Source of the DNA: Gnetum montanum | Taxonomy: Eukaryota; Streptophyta; Gnetopsida; Gnetales; Gnetaceae | Reading direction: 5' to 3' | DNA: 64,000 nt | Assembly (NCBI GenBank): GCA_015680685.1 | Contig: MNCI01033354.1 | Span: forward strand, 164,762-228,761 | Part shown: piece by piece, positions 46,525-60,021 of the stretch | How the letters are laid out: each line of letters begins with the position of its first letter | Position numbering within the stretch: the stretch's first letter is position 1 | Program-made: the position numbers and the translations under genes | Notes under the pieces: generated by a model | Told to the model about the DNA's origin: nothing | Databases searched by the model: none | Seen by the model: the letters and a program-made list of their open reading frames with translations, nothing else

Positions 46525-48690
46525 CTACAGTTACAACACATTCATGGATTAGTAGAGGTAATGTGTAAATTTAAAGTTTTGAGTACCTTTCCTATTAGTT
46601 ACTTAGTTACACTTTGGCTAAGGTTTGACCATGGTAGATTAATTATTTTATTAAATATTTATTATAATTATCACCAAAGCTTGTTGAAAATGTTTAACTC
46701 TTGTAATTTAGTATTTATTAGTTAACTTTTCAGTTAAACCCTTGTGGGAGTTAAGAAAATAGTGAATTTTTTCTTGTCAAATATGATACATTTGTGGTCC
46801 CCACAACAAAGAGCTTACCTCTAGTAGTTTTAGGGTCAAAGAATGAAATGATTTGGATAAATGGTTTATAAGTTATGGGCTCTAGAAGGTTCTGGGCTCT
46901 AAAAAATTGAAAAACCCCTTTGCCATTTATGTGAAAATGTAAACTTTTCTAAGTGGGGCCATGTCTATTTATACCATTTTTGACTTACATCAATGAGGCC
47001 TCATATACAAGGCCTCATATATGAGTCAACTCTGTTGATGGGGCCCATTAGCAAAAATTTTCAAACATCAATATCTCAAAAAATACAATGAATTCTTCAA
47101 TGAAATTGGCGTCTAAGGAATTTCAAAAAAGCCAAGAATATGATTAAATCATTGAAGAGGATCTTTGATAGCTCAATAATTGAAAATTTTGATGGAGAAT
47201 GTATTTGATGAACAAAATTTGTAAAAGAATACATGGTGTGATGTAGAAGATGGGTGTACAAAAGATTTGGTTTGCAAGGATGTCAAAGGATAAGGAGCTT
47301 AACAAACTCAACCAAGAGATATGCAAGTGGGTCCTTTCCATAGTAGGCACATGCCTTTTTTACTCTTGAATAACCTCAAATTAAGGAGTTCATAGACCCC
47401 ATATATGACTAATGGTCAATGGAAGTTAAAAACCAAAACTCGAAAGATTCTACCTAAGAATTCAAATACGTCAAACCATGACATAGAATCAAGAACATGG
47501 ACATCAATAGTGAGTTGAATTATGGTCAGCATAGATGGATGATAGAGAAGGTGAAATGGAATTCCAACTAAGGTCATAAGAAGTCCCTTGTGAAGTTTAT
47601 GTTTAAAGTGATCAAAGAAGATCCATCCTTAGTCTAGACCAAAACCAACCTCTTTTTAGTGACTTTGCATCACCACTTCAAGACTGATCCATCCCCTCAA
47701 GACACAAGAGTGCTTCCATAAAACAACAACCACCATTCCATAAAGAGAAGAAAAGAGAAATAGGAAGTGAGATAAGACCTTAGTTAGAGAGGACCTTCAC
47801 GCATGGGTGCATGTCTTTATAGTCCCATAACTGGTGCTTGTATCCTATTTATTTGTCTAAGAGGTGTGCTTTGAATTCCCATCATGTTTTTTTTCTTTTG
47901 TTTGTTTTGTTTATTTTTTTTCTTTTTTTTTATTTTATGGATGAGAATCACACCATGTAAAGACTTATTTTTCTTCCTATTATTGGAACNCTAGTCCCAT
48001 AACTGGTGCTTGTATCCTATTTATTTGTCTAAGGGGTGTGCTTTGAATTCCCATCATGTTTTTTTTCTTTTGTTTGTTTTGTTTATTTTTTTATTTTTTT
48101 TATTTTATGGATCAGAATCACACCATGTAAAGACTTATTTTTCTTCCTATTATTGGAACAAGGAATGGTAAGAGGTTGATGAGAACACTCGAGCACTCAA
48201 GTAAGTAGAAGAGCATGAAGAGTATTGAGTCCCCTTGAAGTCACACCTTGTTCAAACCTTTGAATCTTTTCCAATTGCAAAAACTACCAAGGTCACAAAT
48301 ATATTAAAAGTTGGTTTAATGAAAGGGATCTCAAACTTTAAAAACAAGGAAAACTATAGAGTTTATAGACGAGTGGATGTCGTGGACTCACCAGCTATTC
48401 CATGAAAAAGAAACCATGACTAAGTCATTGGCACAGGAATTCAAAAATAGAAACCAAACATTAGCAAACCAAAAACATAAAGCACAAACCACCATTAGTG
48501 ACAACCACAGCACCACTATGTCCTATTGGCAATAAAGCACTTTTATTAGCAAAAATTTGAAAATCACACTTAAACAAAACAAAGTAAAATACACTAGAAA
48601 GTGTAAAATATTCAATAAAGATTTAAATGTACTAAGGATGGTGTAAAATAAAAAATGATGTAAAAATAAGATAAATTTTGAAAATCAAAA
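46525..48690 (-). other. M2 non-coding region between pol and the extra ORF
   Basis: No ORF of note; colinear with 31556-33580 of M1. It contains a T-rich tract and the duplicated segment around the N at 47990. Confidence 0.5.
47820..48159. other. Probable assembly duplication around N at 47990
   Basis: 47820-47989 and 47992-48159 are nearly the same sequence in direct orientation, separated only by an N and one base, and both end at TATTGGAAC. The T-run lengths differ slightly. This is what two overlapping contigs joined without merging look like. Confidence 0.8.
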
Positions 48691-48694
48691 AGTT

Positions 48695-51600
48695 CTAAAA
48701 TAAAAAAATTGCAAAATCAAAAATGTGAAAAATGAAAAATAGAAAAACTGAGGAGCCATATGGATGATCAGCATGGATGGCCATCTCCCCCATGATTGAG
48801 TTGGAAGGAGGAGATTCAAAAAATTTAACATGGTTGTCCATCCATTGAGGTATTTGTTCCACTAGCTTGCTTTGGCTCATGGAAAAGCTTCACTTGTTGG
48901 ATGTTGATCAACTACTTTTTATTTGGGATCTCGAGTTTGTATATTATCATGGCCCTAGAAGGAAAGGTTTCATCAATTATGGAAGGTCCTTCCCACAATA
49001 TTTGAAATTTTATTTTCTAAAGTACATGTGTGGGATTCCAATAAAGAACTTTATCTCCTATTTGAAATTTTACTTTCCATATTCTCAGGTCATGTCATTA
49101 TTTGTTGAATGCCTTATGTACTTCATTCAAAGATAGGGCCACCAATTAGTTTTTGTCTAACACATTGAGGTTGATCAATCTTTCTTTTGGACTAGACTAG
49201 ATCAAGATTCAGGTCACAGGCTATTGAGAGTGTACACAACTTAGATTGAATTAGGAGCATTGGGAGTTTTCCATACACTAACTCATAGGGAGAGTAGCCA
49301 ATAGAAAGCTTCCATGTTGAGTAGTAGGCCCATAGGGCATCATTGAGTTTTGTGCTCCAATCTCTCCTATATTTGCTTTTGGTCCTTGTTAGGATCTTTG
49401 TGATCTCCCTATTGGTTACCTTTGCTTGACTGTTGGCTTGGGGGTGATAGGGTATTATTAATTTATGTTTAACCCCAAAGTGTTTCATCAACTTTTTTAA
49501 AAGTAGCACCTGTGAAGCAAGCTCCATTGTCAAAAATTAGTGCATGTGACATCCCAAACCTATTGATAACATTTTTCTATACAAATCTAACAACAATGGA
49601 TGATGTACAATTAGTGATGGTTACTGCTTATACCCATTTTTTGCAATAGGTAACTACTACAATGATATACACGTTTTCATTTGACATGGGTGTAATGGGA
49701 CCCATGAAGTCCATGCCCCATATGTCAAAGGGCTCTAATGGCTAAATCCACTGTTAAGGACTCTCCATTCAAGCAGTTACCCCACCATATCTTTGACAAT
49801 GTTCAAAAGATCAAAAAAATTGGTGGAAATCCCTAAAGATTGTAGGCCAATATTATGCTACCATCAATATTTTTATCATCATGTGTCTTCCTGCATAGTG
49901 GCCTCCACAAGGGCCTTCATGAGCATCCTAGAGAATGCATAGTTGATCTGCATTAGAGACACATCAATGAACTAGGCCATTGGTGCATACCTTATAAAGT
50001 TGTTTATTTATTTCCATGAAGTATTTTGGCCAATGAAAAAAACTATTTCTTCTTCCTAAATTCCATACCTTGTGACATCTCTTAAGTAAGAAGGTAAGTG
50101 AAGATGTTGTCATACCATTTTGTTTTTGTGGGCACCTGGTCATTTATTTTTCCTATAAAGAGGAGTTCACCTATAAACTTATCAAAGAATGAGCGTTCCT
50201 TGTCTTTATTATCCCATCTTAATTAAGAGAGGTGGTTAGTGGCCACATTTTTAGTCCATTTTCAATCTACAATTGTGAGATCAAATTTCTGCAAGATCAC
50301 AAGCCATCGTATGATACAAGGACTTACCTTCAACTTATTCATCAAGAAGTGGATGGCACTGTGGTCTATATGTACAAATATTTTATAACCAGACATATAG
50401 TTCCTAAAATTTTCAAGATCATACACCATTGCCATTAATTCTTTCTCCATTGTGATGTAATTCAACTATGCATCCACAATGCTTTGGCTTGCGCAATGAA
50501 TGTAATATGGATGTTTCTTGTCATCCATCTGTGTAAGCATGGCTCCCAAAGCATAATTAGATGTGTCCATCATTATGTAAAATGTTCTGAACCAATTTGG
50601 TGCTCATAGAATTGAAGTCTCTACAAGATTTTCCTTTAGTAGTTGAAATGCATGTTCACACACCTTGAACTAGATGAATGAAGCATCTTTCTTCGTAAGC
50701 TTAACCAATGACTTTGCAATCTTAGAGAAATTCTCTATGAATCACCAGTAGTAGCTAGTATGTCCAAGGAATCATTGAGCATATTTAGCTATATTTGGTT
50801 AGTGTGTGATTCCTTGAATGATCCTTATTTTTTTTTTTGGATCTACCACAATCCCTACCTAAGTCATTCTATGCTCCAATACTATGCCTTCCTAGACCAT
50901 TAAATGGATTTTCTGCCAATTAAGCCTAAGGTTTGTTTGCACACATCTTTTTAGTACCTACTTAAGGCAATCCAAAGCTTGCTCAAATGTAACCCCATAG
51001 GTAGAGAAGTCATCCATGAAAACTTCTTTCCTGCTACTAATTTGTTGTTGGAAAATACTAAGGACCAGGTGTTGAAATGTTGCAAGGGAATTACATAGAC
51101 CAAACAACATCTTACAATATGCAAAATTCCCCCATGAACTTGTGAATGTTGTCTTGGCCTAATCTTTTAGCATAATTTGAATTTGGTTATAGCCACTATA
51201 TCCATCCAAGAAGCTATAATAGCAATGCCTAGAGATAGTGTCCAACACTTGGTCTACAAATGGAAATGGGAAATGATCTTTAAATTTTATCGTATTCAAT
51301 AACATAAAGTTGATATAGACTTCCACTTGCCATCTTTCTTTGGCACAATTATGAGCGGGCAAACCCACTTACTATATGCAATGGGATAGATGAACCCCAT
51401 CTTGATAATTTTTTCTATTTCCTTCTTGATGATCTATTTCAATTTGGGATTTAGCTACCTCTATAGCTACCTTCTTGACTTCATGGCCGAGTCAGTGTAG
51501 ATGTGATGCTGGCATATCCTTGGATCGATTCCTGTCAGCTTGGGATATGACCAAGCACAGGTTGTTGGCCATTTGTTAACCACCTTAAACAACTTTTCTC

Positions 51601-52480
51601 TTCATACAAGAGCAAGTTTTACATTGATTATGATTAGCTTTCCATTGTTTAAAACTACATAATCCATGTTAGCTAATAGATTTTTTAACTCTAGGGGTTC
51701 CTATTTGAAATTATCAAGGATTTCCAACTCTCCCCAATAGGTATCATCATCTTCTTCATCAAAGAGTTGGTGATGAACTTGCTTAAATTCATCCATGCTT
51801 TCAACATAGGCACATGTCAAGCACTTAGTAGGCTCCATGCATAATGTGCTACTATCAAAGTTAATTATCAACCACTAGGTACCCTCCTATTTGGTGGCTA
51901 TTGTGTATAGGCATCTTTGAATATATATTTCATGTGCACACTAATTACATGCTTGAATGAATGTACTCTTAATGGACCAAATTTTTTACATGAAATTGCA
52001 ACCATTATCACTATATGCAATTCATGGAACATGCTTCTTCTCTAAATGTCCAAATTCATTTTCCTTGGAGATTTTCAAGGAGAGGGCCGTAATCCCCATT
52101 CATGCATCAACTGTGCTTAATCAAGCCCTGCCCACAATAATGGGAAAGTCACCTTTGCAATTTTTCACCTTTATCACTATAAAATTGACAAACAAGGACC
52201 ATCCATAAACTATGGTTACAATGTCCTCCACTAATTCTAAAGGGATAATAATTGATTGATTTGCCAATTCTAAACAAATGTTGCTCTTCTTGAGAGGCTG
52301 TAGGTTCCAAGCCTTGTACATGTCATGGGAGATAAGATTGACACTGGAACTAGAATCAAGAAGAGCCTTGCATGGCTCAGGTCTAACATTCTATAAGTAA
52401 ATAAGAGGACTACTTAGGTCCAATATTTTTGTGGGAAGATTACTGGCCTTAATCCAATCAAAACCAACATGAGTTAGCAT
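48695..52480 (-). pseudogene. M2 pol remnant (protease, RT, RNase H, integrase)
   Basis: Read on the minus strand: protease near 52400-52120 with 'ALLDSSSSVNLIS' (DSS for DSG) and 'LELANQSIIIPLELVEDI'; RT at about 51400-50950 with 'INFMLLNTIKFKDHFPFPFV', 'FLDGYSGYNQIQI' and catalytic FMDD at 51020-51009; RNase H at about 50465-50262 with 'HIDHSAIHFLMNK'; integrase at about 49900-48960 with 'MKHFGVKHKLIIPYHPQANS' near 49480 and 'LSIGYSPYELVYGKLP' near 49260. The last codons (48800-48780) cover TCATGGGGGAGATGG, which is also found at 14101 in E1. It is inactivated by stops and frameshifts. Confidence 0.85.
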
Positions 52481-53100
52481 TACAGTGCAGATCTAAGGTG
52501 GCACTTGGTTTGAAGGGTACTCGAATGTATTTGATGCAAAGACTGAGGATGTTGGAGATACATGGTGACTAGCCAAATTAGGTTATGAGGGTTTGGGATG
52601 ACTATTGGGTTGAAAAAATAGGTGTTTCCAAGATCGATTATCTGAACCACTTGGTTGGAAAGCTAGTTGTGAATATACAACCCTCGTAGCATTTCGTTGT
52701 TTTGGCTATAAAGGAATTTCACCTTACATGGATGGAATAGGAGGTAACTGGGTTGAGGGTGGAGGGATGTGTGCAAATGAATATGGAGGATAGTAAGAAT
52801 ATGGATTCTCTTCTTAAGTAGATGGTGAATGAATTTGATGGTACTCTAGAGGCTAATAGTAATTTTGGAATGATGCATGACTCGCAAAACTTCTTAGAGA
52901 GATGGGTTGCTAAACATAGTATCCATATGGATTTGGTTGCCTATAGGGTATTGTTGTCTTGGTGGTGCAATTTCTCATAACTGTGGTTGGTGCAGCTATT
53001 GCTATTATTCATATGATTGTGGTAGATCTCCACTTGGATAGTAAGCCTATTATTTCTAGTAGAACTACCTTAAATTACATTGAGGATAAGGTAATCATCT
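52481..53100 (-). pseudogene. M2 gag-protease linker
   Basis: Minus-strand reading rich in Pro, His, Ser and Asn with stops; no domain recognised. Confidence 0.4.
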
Positions 53101-54920
53101 AGGTGCTTGCCTCCATGCTAGTCAAGGATTCAATGAGTACACCCAAGACTCTTGTAAGTGTGACATCATAGGGAAACATCTCTTAGGATGTTCATATTGA
53201 CAAATGTCACAACCAACAACATGATTAGAGTCTATCTCCATAACTTCTTCCACTATATCAACTTTTCCCTTATCTCTTTGGTAGGCATGTTTAGCTTTTT
53301 TCTCCCTCTTATGGTTATGATCACTATTTTTCTCTTTGGATTCTTTAGTAATCTTCATAGTAATTTGGAATTTTTCATCCAACAAGTTCCATAATTTGTC
53401 AACCTTTGCCAAAATATCATAAATAGATTTCTGGATGGGCAAGGTTTTCCTATTCACGACTTCATCAAATGATGACTCCTCCTCATCACAGAATTAGACC
53501 TCCCTTTTCCTAATGGAAGGGTCCCTATTATATTCTTCTACACTTTTCATTTTTCACAACTCACCTTCTTCTTTTGCTACCTACTCTATCAACCTTTGTA
53601 TCTGATGAGCTAGATAATCTCCCTTGGACATAAACCCCAAGAGTTCTTTTGGTTTCTACTCTAACCCCATCTACAATGTAGTGGAGTTATTCCCTCTAAG
53701 AATAACCATGGCTAGGGTATCAATGTAAGAGAGAATAATATCTTCCCATGGTAGCATCCAAGGGTTCATGTGCTCCTTATTTCTAGCCTTGGATTTGCCT
53801 TCTTAGATTGGATACTTTAGAGCACGTCTAGTATTTCTCATTAAATAGCTCAAGCATTGTACTCCATTCATGAATAGATTCTAACTCAAAGGATTGGTAC
53901 TAGCTTTCAACATCCTTAATGAGTATCTCAGGGAAGAGTTTTAGTTTTTGCCAATCATTTTCAGTGTTCAGCAAGGCACAAGAATCATGAAAATCTTGTG
54001 GATGTTTCTATGGATTATAGTTATATTGCCCCTCAAATCCTAGGATATTGTTCATGTCAAAGCACATGATCCAACTATCTTTCACATGCCTAGTTGAAAT
54101 CTTAACTACCTCTGCAATATTAAGCATGCTTCAAGTTGCCAATAGATTATCATCATCATCATTATTTCATTGTCATTAATGATGTCCTCTACTACCCCTT
54201 TGATTATTATGGACATGGTGATTAGTATTATTGCCTCATTGCTCACCTCCATAACAATTGTTCCTTCTACAACATCTTTCATAATCAAAAGAGGAAGAAG
54301 AAGTAGATGTAGATGAAGAAGAGGAAGAGGGAGGAGGACTACCTCCACCATGAAATCTACCAATTTCCACTTGGCTATCACAATCATGTTCATCAAATTT
54401 CTATCATTTTGATGCTTGTTTGATCCGTTACGTTGACTACAATCTTTTCTTGAACCTAAATTGTGAATTATAGATTGCAAATTCAAGGTCACATCCTTAT
54501 CACCAGTAACAAAGGGTAGAGAATCTTCATGCTAAGAGCCCTTAGAGGCAAGATTCTTATTGTCATCTTAGTTCAATAGGAGCAAGGGATTAGTGAACCA
54601 TTTCCCCTTAGCATCCTCATGATGCCTCTCTTGATGTCAATCTCAGTGGAACAATAGTCTCAGTAGTTGTAGTCTTGCATAACATATTCTTCTTGAAGAT
54701 TGTGAATGTCTAACTTCTTAAGAGTTTGAAGCAACATCACAAGCATAGATTGATCAAGAGGCATTACAATATTCCCCTCCATATCATGCCACTGTAATTG
54801 CTCATCCTAATGTAGGATGAAGATGAAGTCTAGTACATACTCATTAGGATGAGTATATACCACTTTGCACTCTTGTGGGAACAACAATTTCATATCATTT
54901 CACTTGTGAGAAGAAGACAT
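53101..54920 (-). pseudogene. M2 gag remnant
   Basis: Opens at ATG 54920 (MSSSHK), homologous to the M1 start, with 'CKVVYTHPNEYVLDFIFILH' shortly after. The capsid part is broken by stops. The best-preserved part is 53457-53122, with 'LAKVDKLWNLLDEKFQITMK', a basic stretch and the compact cysteine motif CDICQYEHPKRC at 53211-53176, then 'MMSHLQESWVYSLNP'. E1 has the same order. Role as for gag: particle formation and RNA packaging. Confidence 0.75.
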
Positions 54921-55051
54921 TTGGTAAAAAAATAAAGTATTAGTATGCTTTTGTAGTTATATTGTTTGCGAATGATATTAACCTTGAGGTTCATCCAATG
55001 ATATTAATGATATCCACTAAACCTAGATAGTGCATGTTTCAACAAAAAGAA

Positions 55052-55069
55052 TCCCCAGCAACGGCATCA
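55052..55069 (-). promoter_or_regulatory. M2 primer-binding site (tRNA-Asp type)
   Basis: Plus-strand TCCCCAGCAACGGCATCA matches TCCCCGGCAACGGCGCCA at 15 of 18 positions; the best preserved of the minus-strand primer sites. Confidence 0.8.
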
Positions 55070-55070
55070 A

Positions 55071-55975
55071 TGATGAATGGTGAAGGTACCCCTACACTCA
55101 ACCATATGAATCATGAAGGATTCACAAATGATCCAGTTAAATTCCATGGACTCTCTAATTTCTAGTGCACTAGTCTTCTAAGAAGTGAATCTTGCCCTAA
55201 GGTTGTTCGTTGTCTTCCCAATTACACTTGTGAAGTACAAAGGTATGATTAAGTGTAATTGAGGCATATGATTTTTGTCATTTTATGGTTTATGTTCTTT
55301 GGTGCTTGAAGAGAGAGATAAAGTAATTTAATGACTAATTCGATCTAACTAACTAATCGGTCTCTAGCTAATCTTAACATAAGCATCTGATCCCACTTTC
55401 CATACATGTCCTAAACCCACATATCCACTACTGGGTTACCAAGCGCTATGCTACTAGGTGCACCAAGCAATAACACTACTAAGATTACCAAGTGAATACG
55501 TGTTATGCTCAAAGTAGTCATACTTATGTATTTAATCTATCTAGCTTATCTTGCTTAATTAGCTTAATTACTGGGAAAACATTAAATAATTAACTAAGAG
55601 CATTAAATGCATGAATAAATATCTAAACTATCCATAATGCTACAAGGTTTATCAAGAAGCTTGTCTTTATTGTTGTACACACTATCATGCTTAGGTACAA
55701 CAATGCTCAAATAAATATCTATACACTCAATGACTCCTACTATGGGCACTTGGGAAAAATATTCTAACTTTCAAATGTAAAATCTATAAGAGTTTAGCTA
55801 CTACTATGAATTGGATGCCCATAAACATGGTTGGAAGCTTGCATTTATAGGTTTTTCTCTAGTGTTGCGTTGATAGGGCCCTATCAATGTAACAAACACT
55901 ATGTCAACGTGGCCCCATCAATGGGATAACACCATGTAAATAGGGCTTGTTGATAGGACACTTTGATGCTCATCA
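55071..55975 (-). repeat. M2 5' LTR
   Basis: Begins TGATGAATGG in plus coordinates and ends GCTCATCA. Colinear with 42468-43430 but without its 14-base array. The TATA box position (near 55842-55849) is mutated to CATTTATA on the plus strand. Confidence 0.85.
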
Positions 55976-55980
55976 ATCCT

Positions 55981-57250
55981 CAAAATAATTTTAGACTATT
56001 TAAGAGCCCAACTAATGAGAACTTAGATAAACTCAATGAAATTCTTGCTTCCTTCATTGAAAGTAGGCAGTTCATGAGTGAAATAAGAAGAAGATTCCAA
56101 GACTTAACAAAGAATGAATTACCTTATCAACTTGAGCCAAATCCTACATTTCAAAGAAAGGGTAAGGAGCAATTTCATTTCATAACTACTAGGAGTGGAA
56201 AGACCATTGAGCCTAAAGCCCAAAAGAAGATTATATTTCAAGAAGTTGGGATCCAAGAAAAAGTTCAGCCACAAGTACTAAATAAAGAGGAAAATAACCA
56301 ATAAATAAGAAAAAGAGAACAACCATTAACCTCTTCTCCTCTGCCTAGATAAAAAACCTTATTCCATTTTCCTAAATGATTGCAAGAGGACTTTACAACT
56401 AAGGCCCATATAGAAAACATGTTTAGCAAATTATATTTGCATATTCCTTTAGAACAAGTTGTAAAGGATGCACCTCTTTATGCCAAGTATTTAAGAGAAT
56501 TATGCACTAATAGAAGGGAAGAAAAGATTCCTAGGCAAGTTTATTTGGTTGATAATCTATCTCAACTTATAAAAACCCATGAGTTCCAAAATATCAAGAT
56601 CCAAGGGTTCCTACAATTCTAATTAAAATAAATGAATAAATTATTAGGAATGCTTTATTGGATCTATGAGCTAGTATCAATATTATGCCACTTGAAATGG
56701 CTTGGTCACTTTATTTGGAGGATATAAGAAAGGTAAATATGACAATCTCTTTGGCTAATGGTTCTAATGTAAAACCTATAGGAGTAGTGGGAGATTTACT
56801 AGTAAAGGTTGAAAGAGGAAAATACCTTGTTGATTTTGTAGTATTGGAAGTAAAAGATCTAAATTTTTTTCCCATCATATTAGGTAGATCTTGATTAGCA
56901 ATAGCTGATGCAATAATTAATCATAGATCAGGGCAACTCCAATTATCTTTTGCTAATCTTACTTTTATGCTTAACATATATGATAAAGTAAAAGAGGATT
57001 GATTGAATGAAGATTTGAAAGAGGCTAGAGTGCCCTATACAATACGCACTTTAGCAGTGGCAAAAGATAGGGAAACATTGGTACTAAATAGTTTTGAGAA
57101 AGAGCCTTTAGACCACCCCTCGCACCCCCCNCCCCCCCCCCCCGACAAAAGAATAAAAAGATCTCCTTGCCCAAATTTTGAATTTGTATTTGGGAAATAT
57201 TGGATAAAAAATTCAACCACCTAATAATGACTCTTTGAATCTTATAGAAT
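55981..57250 (+). pseudogene. P gag C-terminus and protease remnant
   Basis: Continues P after M2. 55981-56304 reads without stop as a Lys/Glu/Gln-rich segment with 'FITTRSGKTIEPKAQKK', the gag C-terminus. 56380-56622 holds 'NMFSKLYLHIPLEQVVKDAP', the segment usual before the protease in this lineage. The protease loop near 56655-56690 reads ALLDL*ASINIMPL, the DLGA form with the Gly codon lost, followed by 'MTISLANGSNVKPIGVVGDL' and 'FFPIILGRS'. A C-run with an N (57125-57143) breaks the linker to RT. Stops mark it as dead. Confidence 0.75.
57125..57143. other. Poly-C run containing an N (57131)
   Basis: A C homopolymer of uncertain length in the P protease-RT linker, probably a sequencing or gap-filling artefact. 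Confidence 0.6.
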
Positions 57251-57299
57251 TACCCAATACTATTAAGTACCTGTTTCCTTAATCATAATAAATCAATAA

Positions 57300-58830
57300 T
57301 AATAAATTTCCAACTTTCTGATGATCAAGAAGCTAAATTATTAGAAGTTTTACATAGAAAGTATAAGGCATTTACATGGATTTATGAGGAACTTCATCAA
57401 GAAATCTCACCCAACATCTACCAACATCATAGCTATGTAGAAGAAAATGTGAAATTGGTAATAATTCCCCCTAGACAAATTAATCTATCTTTAAAATAAA
57501 TAGTTAAGGATGAGATTTCTAAACTTTGGAAGGAAGGACTCATTTATCCAATAGTCAATAGTGAATGGATAAGCCCTATTACTGTTGTTCCTAAAAAAGG
57601 TGAAAAATGAAGAGTTTTTCTTGATTATAGGAAGCTCAATCAAAACACAAAGAAGGATCATTTCTCTCTACCTTACATAAACCAAATTTTGGAGAAATTA
57701 GAAAGAAATGAGTATTATTATTTTTTGGATGGGTTTAGTGGTTCCAATAAAGTAGTAATTACACCTAAGGGCCAACATAAAATAACATTTACATGTCCAT
57801 ATGGAACTTTTACTTACTGACAGATGCCTTTTGGCCTCTGTAATGCACCTGCTACTTTCCAAAGAGCCATGATATTAGTATTCTATGATATTTTAGAAGA
57901 TTATGTGGAAGTTTATGGATGATTTTTCAATTTATGGGGATAGTTATGAACAAACATTACAACATTTAGAATGTTTATTAGAAAGATGTATTGATAAAAA
58001 TCTAAAATTGAGTTGGAAAAAGAGTCATTTGATGGTTACAAGAAGTATAGTCTTGGAACATGTTATCTCTAAGAATGGGATAAGAATAGATGAGGAAAAA
58101 GTAAAAGTAATATCTACACTACCAGCTCCAACTAATTTAAAGACCGTTCGATCCTTTCTAAAACAAGCTAGATATTATAGGCAATTTTTCAAATATTTTT
58201 AAAAAATTGCTAAACCACTTTACATGCTCCTAGAAAAAGTTGTTCCTTTTGTATGGACTAATGATTTTCAAGAATCATTTTCAAAACTTAAGAAAAGAGT
58301 AACCACCACCCCTTTACTTAATGCATCCAATTGGAATTTTTTATTCAATTTAATGTGTGATGCTAGTGACACCACTGTATGGGTAGTTTTAGGAAAATAT
58401 ATAGATAATAAGCCATGAGTCATCTATTATGTGTCTAAAAGTTTAGATCAAGCCCAAGTAAATTATACACTACCGAAAAAGAAATTTTAGCCATTATGTC
58501 TTCTTTGGATAAATTTAGACATTATTTAATAGGATATAAAACTAGAGTTTATACTAACCATTTAGCCATTAAAGTTTTAGCTAGTAAAAAATAAAAAATA
58601 CTAGAGTAATAAGATGGTGTCTATTACTCCAAGAATTTGATTTAGACATTTTAGATAAAAGGGGTAGAGAAAATGTTGTGGTAGATAATCTTTCTAGATT
58701 AGAAACAAGGGATGAAAATAGGATAAAAGGAGTATTCCATGATGAATTTCTTGATGAACAATTCTTTTCCATAAACAAGGATCCATGGTTTGCTNGGAAT
58801 GAATGATACCTTTATATAATATGTAAAGAT
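57300..58830 (+). pseudogene. P reverse transcriptase and RNase H remnant
   Basis: RT: 'EISKLWKEGLIYPIVNSEWI' near 57510, 'ISPITVVPKKGEK' near 57570, 'RVFLDYRKLNQNTKKDHFSL' near 57620, 'MPFGLCNAPATFQRAM' near 57830 and the catalytic FMDD at 57912-57923, one frame away from the preceding segment. The thumb ('RSFLKQARYYRQFFKYF') ends near 58200. RNase H follows with 'CDASDTTVWVVLGKYIDNKP' near 58360-58418, then a frameshifted 'VIYYVSKSLDQAQVNYT' segment. This copies element RNA into DNA; it is no longer translatable. An N interrupts at 58795. Confidence 0.85.
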
Positions 58831-58839
58831 AATGTAGCA

Positions 58840-60021
58840 AGAAGATGTGTGGTTGAGGATGAAAAACAAGAAATTTTACATATGTGCCATGATGACCTTG
58901 GAGGTGGATATTTTGATAGTAGATGCATTACTATCAAAATTTTGCAAAGTGGATTCTATTGGCCTTTTCTATTTAAATATGCACATAAATATGTTCAATA
59001 ATGTGATAAATGCCAATGAAACTAAAAGACAAGAAATGTGACTAAATTTAATTTTAATAACTAAAGAATTTGATGTGTGGGGAATAGACGTTTTAGGACC
59101 ATTTCCACCATCTAGTGGATGTCAATACATTTGGATTTGTATTGACTATGTTACCAAGTGGGTAGAAGATAAACCACCCCAAAAAATGACATTAAAGTAG
59201 TGGTAGCTTTCCTTAGAGAAAATATTCTAACATGATTTGTGATCAAGGAACTCATTTTGTGAATAAAATAACGAAACATTTCCTTAAGTCTTGTGGAATT
59301 CAACATAAAATAGCTACTTCTTATCATCCTCAAACAAATGATCGAGTAGAAAATGCAAATATAATTATTTTAAAGATACTAACCAAAACTATATGTAATA
59401 AAAAGAAATATTGGTCAAAAAGATTACAAGATGCACTTTGGGCCTATAGAATTACATATAAAACAATTTTAGGTTATTCACCTTACCAATTGGTTTATGG
59501 GAAACAATTTTTATTGCTCGTATAAATCAAATACCAATCTTTATGATTAGCACAACAATTGAATTTTGATGAATAAATAAATCATGACTCTAGAATGATT
59601 CAAATACATGAACTTGATGAAATGAGGTCAAATGCCCTTGATAAGAAAAAAAATTATAAAAAATCAAATGAAGAGTCTACACAATAAGAATACTTTTAAG
59701 AAACACTTTTCAACAGGTGATAAAGTTCTTTTGTATAATATGAGATTACAGAAATTTCCAAGTAAGCTAACAACTCAATGGGAAGGCCCTTATCTAGTGG
59801 TACAACCCTATCATAATGGAAGTGTCTGAATTTCACCTATTGATGATTCATCATCTACATTTCTAGCCAATGGACAAAGACTTAAATTATATCATCAACA
59901 TCATATTGAGGAATCAGGAGAAGATGAACTAGTAGAGCTAATTAAACCAACTTATCCCAAAGATAATGAAGAAAATGAAACAAGTCAATTAGAAGTCCAA
60001 GCCATGTGTAGTAATCTTTAG
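58840..60021 (+). pseudogene. P integrase remnant
   Basis: Inserts the DNA copy into the chromosome. The HHCC region reads 'ILHMCHDDLGGGYFDSRCI' near 58873, then 'GFYWPFLFKYAHKYVQ' and CDKCQ near 59010. The core has 'WGIDVLGPFPPSSG' near 59080, 'MICDQGTHF' near 59232 and 'YHPQTNDRVENANI' near 59325, giving D, D and E in the expected order. 'GYSPYQLVYGKQ' ends the core. The C-terminal 'KLTTQWEGPYLVVQPYHNGS' at 59770-59828 is a GPY/F module, and an acidic tail (SGEDELVELIKP) runs to a TAG at 60019-60021. It is broken by frameshifts near 58980, 59160 and 59690. Confidence 0.85.

Larger units (their letters stand above)
42468..55975 (-). mobile_element. M2: 13.5 kb Athila-like Ty3/gypsy element
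   Basis: A minus-strand relative of M1 with perfect target duplication ATCCT (42463-42467 and 55976-55980). Its order is the same: 5' LTR (55975-55071), primer site, gag, pol, non-coding stretch, extra ORF, purine tract and 3' LTR (43430-42468). About 170 bases of its length are probably an assembly duplication at 47820-48159. It lies in the P gag gene. Confidence 0.85.

Noticed and set aside
57025-57220. Gly-rich minus-strand ORFs
   Set aside because: They are translations of the artefactual poly-C run in the P linker.
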